Program-made: the position numbers and the translations under genes
NCBI RefSeq assembly: GCF_902859915.1
Contig: NZ_CADIKK010000051.1
Coordinates: 1-34,651 of the forward strand
Reading direction: 5' to 3'
DNA: 34,651 bases
DNA from: Paraburkholderia ultramafica
GTDB lineage: Bacteria; Pseudomonadota; Gammaproteobacteria; Burkholderiales; Burkholderiaceae
In this document: positions 34,514 through 34,651 of the stretch, piece by piece
Layout: the number at the start of each line of letters is the position of its first letter
Position numbering within the stretch: the first letter of the stretch is position 1
Notes under the pieces: model-generated
Database searches by the model: none
Told to the model about the DNA's origin: nothing
The model's input: only the letters and a program-made list of their open reading frames with translations

Positions 34514-34651
34514 ATGAGCAAGCTGAAAAGTATGGACGAGCTGTTTTCGGGCCGTCACTTTAACCGCGACGTGATCATTCTGTGCGTGCGCTGGTACCTG
34601 CGCTACAAGCTCAGTCTGCGTGATCTTGTCGAGATGATGGCTGAGCGCGGC
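34514..34651 (+). CDS. IS6-family transposase, N-terminal part (cut by window end)
   Basis: The first 46 codons are present and in frame to the last base. MSKLKSMDELFSGRHFNRDV is followed by IILCVRWYLRYKLSLRDLVE and MMAERG, the highly conserved N-terminus of IS6/IS26/IS240-type transposases (F-x-x-x-x-F then R-W-Y-L-R-Y-x-L-S-x-R-D-L). The DDE catalytic part lies beyond the window. Nothing in the visible part is broken, so it may be an intact, active element. Confidence 0.88.
   Translation, partial: MSKLKSMDELFSGRHFNRDVIILCVRWYLRYKLSLRDLVEMMAERG

Overview
The window looks like chromosome of a Burkholderiaceae member (Paraburkholderia, Caballeronia or Burkholderia type). This is inferred from the high GC content, the gene families and the extensive ATG/TGA-overlapping operons; no marker gene fixes the species. 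No rRNA, tRNA or CRISPR array was seen. Most genes up to about 28.7 kb lie on the minus strand in four tight blocks, described here in transcription order.

(1) 7.1 to 0.2 kb: a LysR regulator, a 59-residue membrane ORF, a YtcA-like lipoprotein, then an HlyD-type adaptor, a FUSC-type inner-membrane protein and a NodT-type outer-membrane factor. This matches the ytcA-mdtNOP layout of E. coli. An MgtC/SapB protein is coupled to the end. (2) 15.0 to 7.2 kb: a DctB-like sensor kinase and a DctD-like sigma-54 activator are followed by a near-consensus sigma-54 promoter. That promoter reads into NAD-type malic enzyme, an AspT/SucE-family exchanger, a HAD protein with an altered catalytic motif and almost no cap, and a 47-residue membrane protein. 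The set suggests C4-dicarboxylate-responsive control of malate/pyruvate flux and dicarboxylate exchange. (3) 16.9 to 20.4 kb: mixed small genes, comprising a GloB-like metallo-hydrolase, a protein made of two ABM-like repeats (plus strand), a DksA/TraR zinc-finger protein, a ParDE-type toxin-antitoxin pair and a Cys/His conserved hypothetical. A 90-bp element with perfect 27-bp inverted arms lies between the convergent ABM-like and DksA genes. (4) 27.8 to 21.2 kb: a complete SUF iron-sulfur operon (Rrf2 regulator, sufB, sufC, sufD, sufS, sufU, sufT-like, Rieske ferredoxin), with a perfect 10+5+10 palindrome in front of the regulator. Downstream lies a hypothetical gene split by a frameshift at a (GC)6 tract.

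From 28.2 kb onward the window turns accessory. A UspA gene is followed by an IS1182-type transposase remnant, three small plus-strand genes with good ribosome binding sites (one a zinc ribbon), and two broken tyrosine-recombinase fragments joined head to head. Next comes a decayed STAND-type gene with a TGG-to-TGA nonsense change and two compensating frameshifts. Its membrane-anchored array of 13 WD40 repeats is still open. The window ends inside an IS6-family transposase.

The items most worth a second look are the sigma-54 regulon with its unusual parts (GSFSGA loop, Cys-rich kinase N-terminus, near-capless DFEG HAD protein, tiny membrane protein), the coupled small ORFs in the efflux operon, the 90-bp palindromic element, the SUF operator, and the WD40 module that survives as a fragment of a STAND protein.
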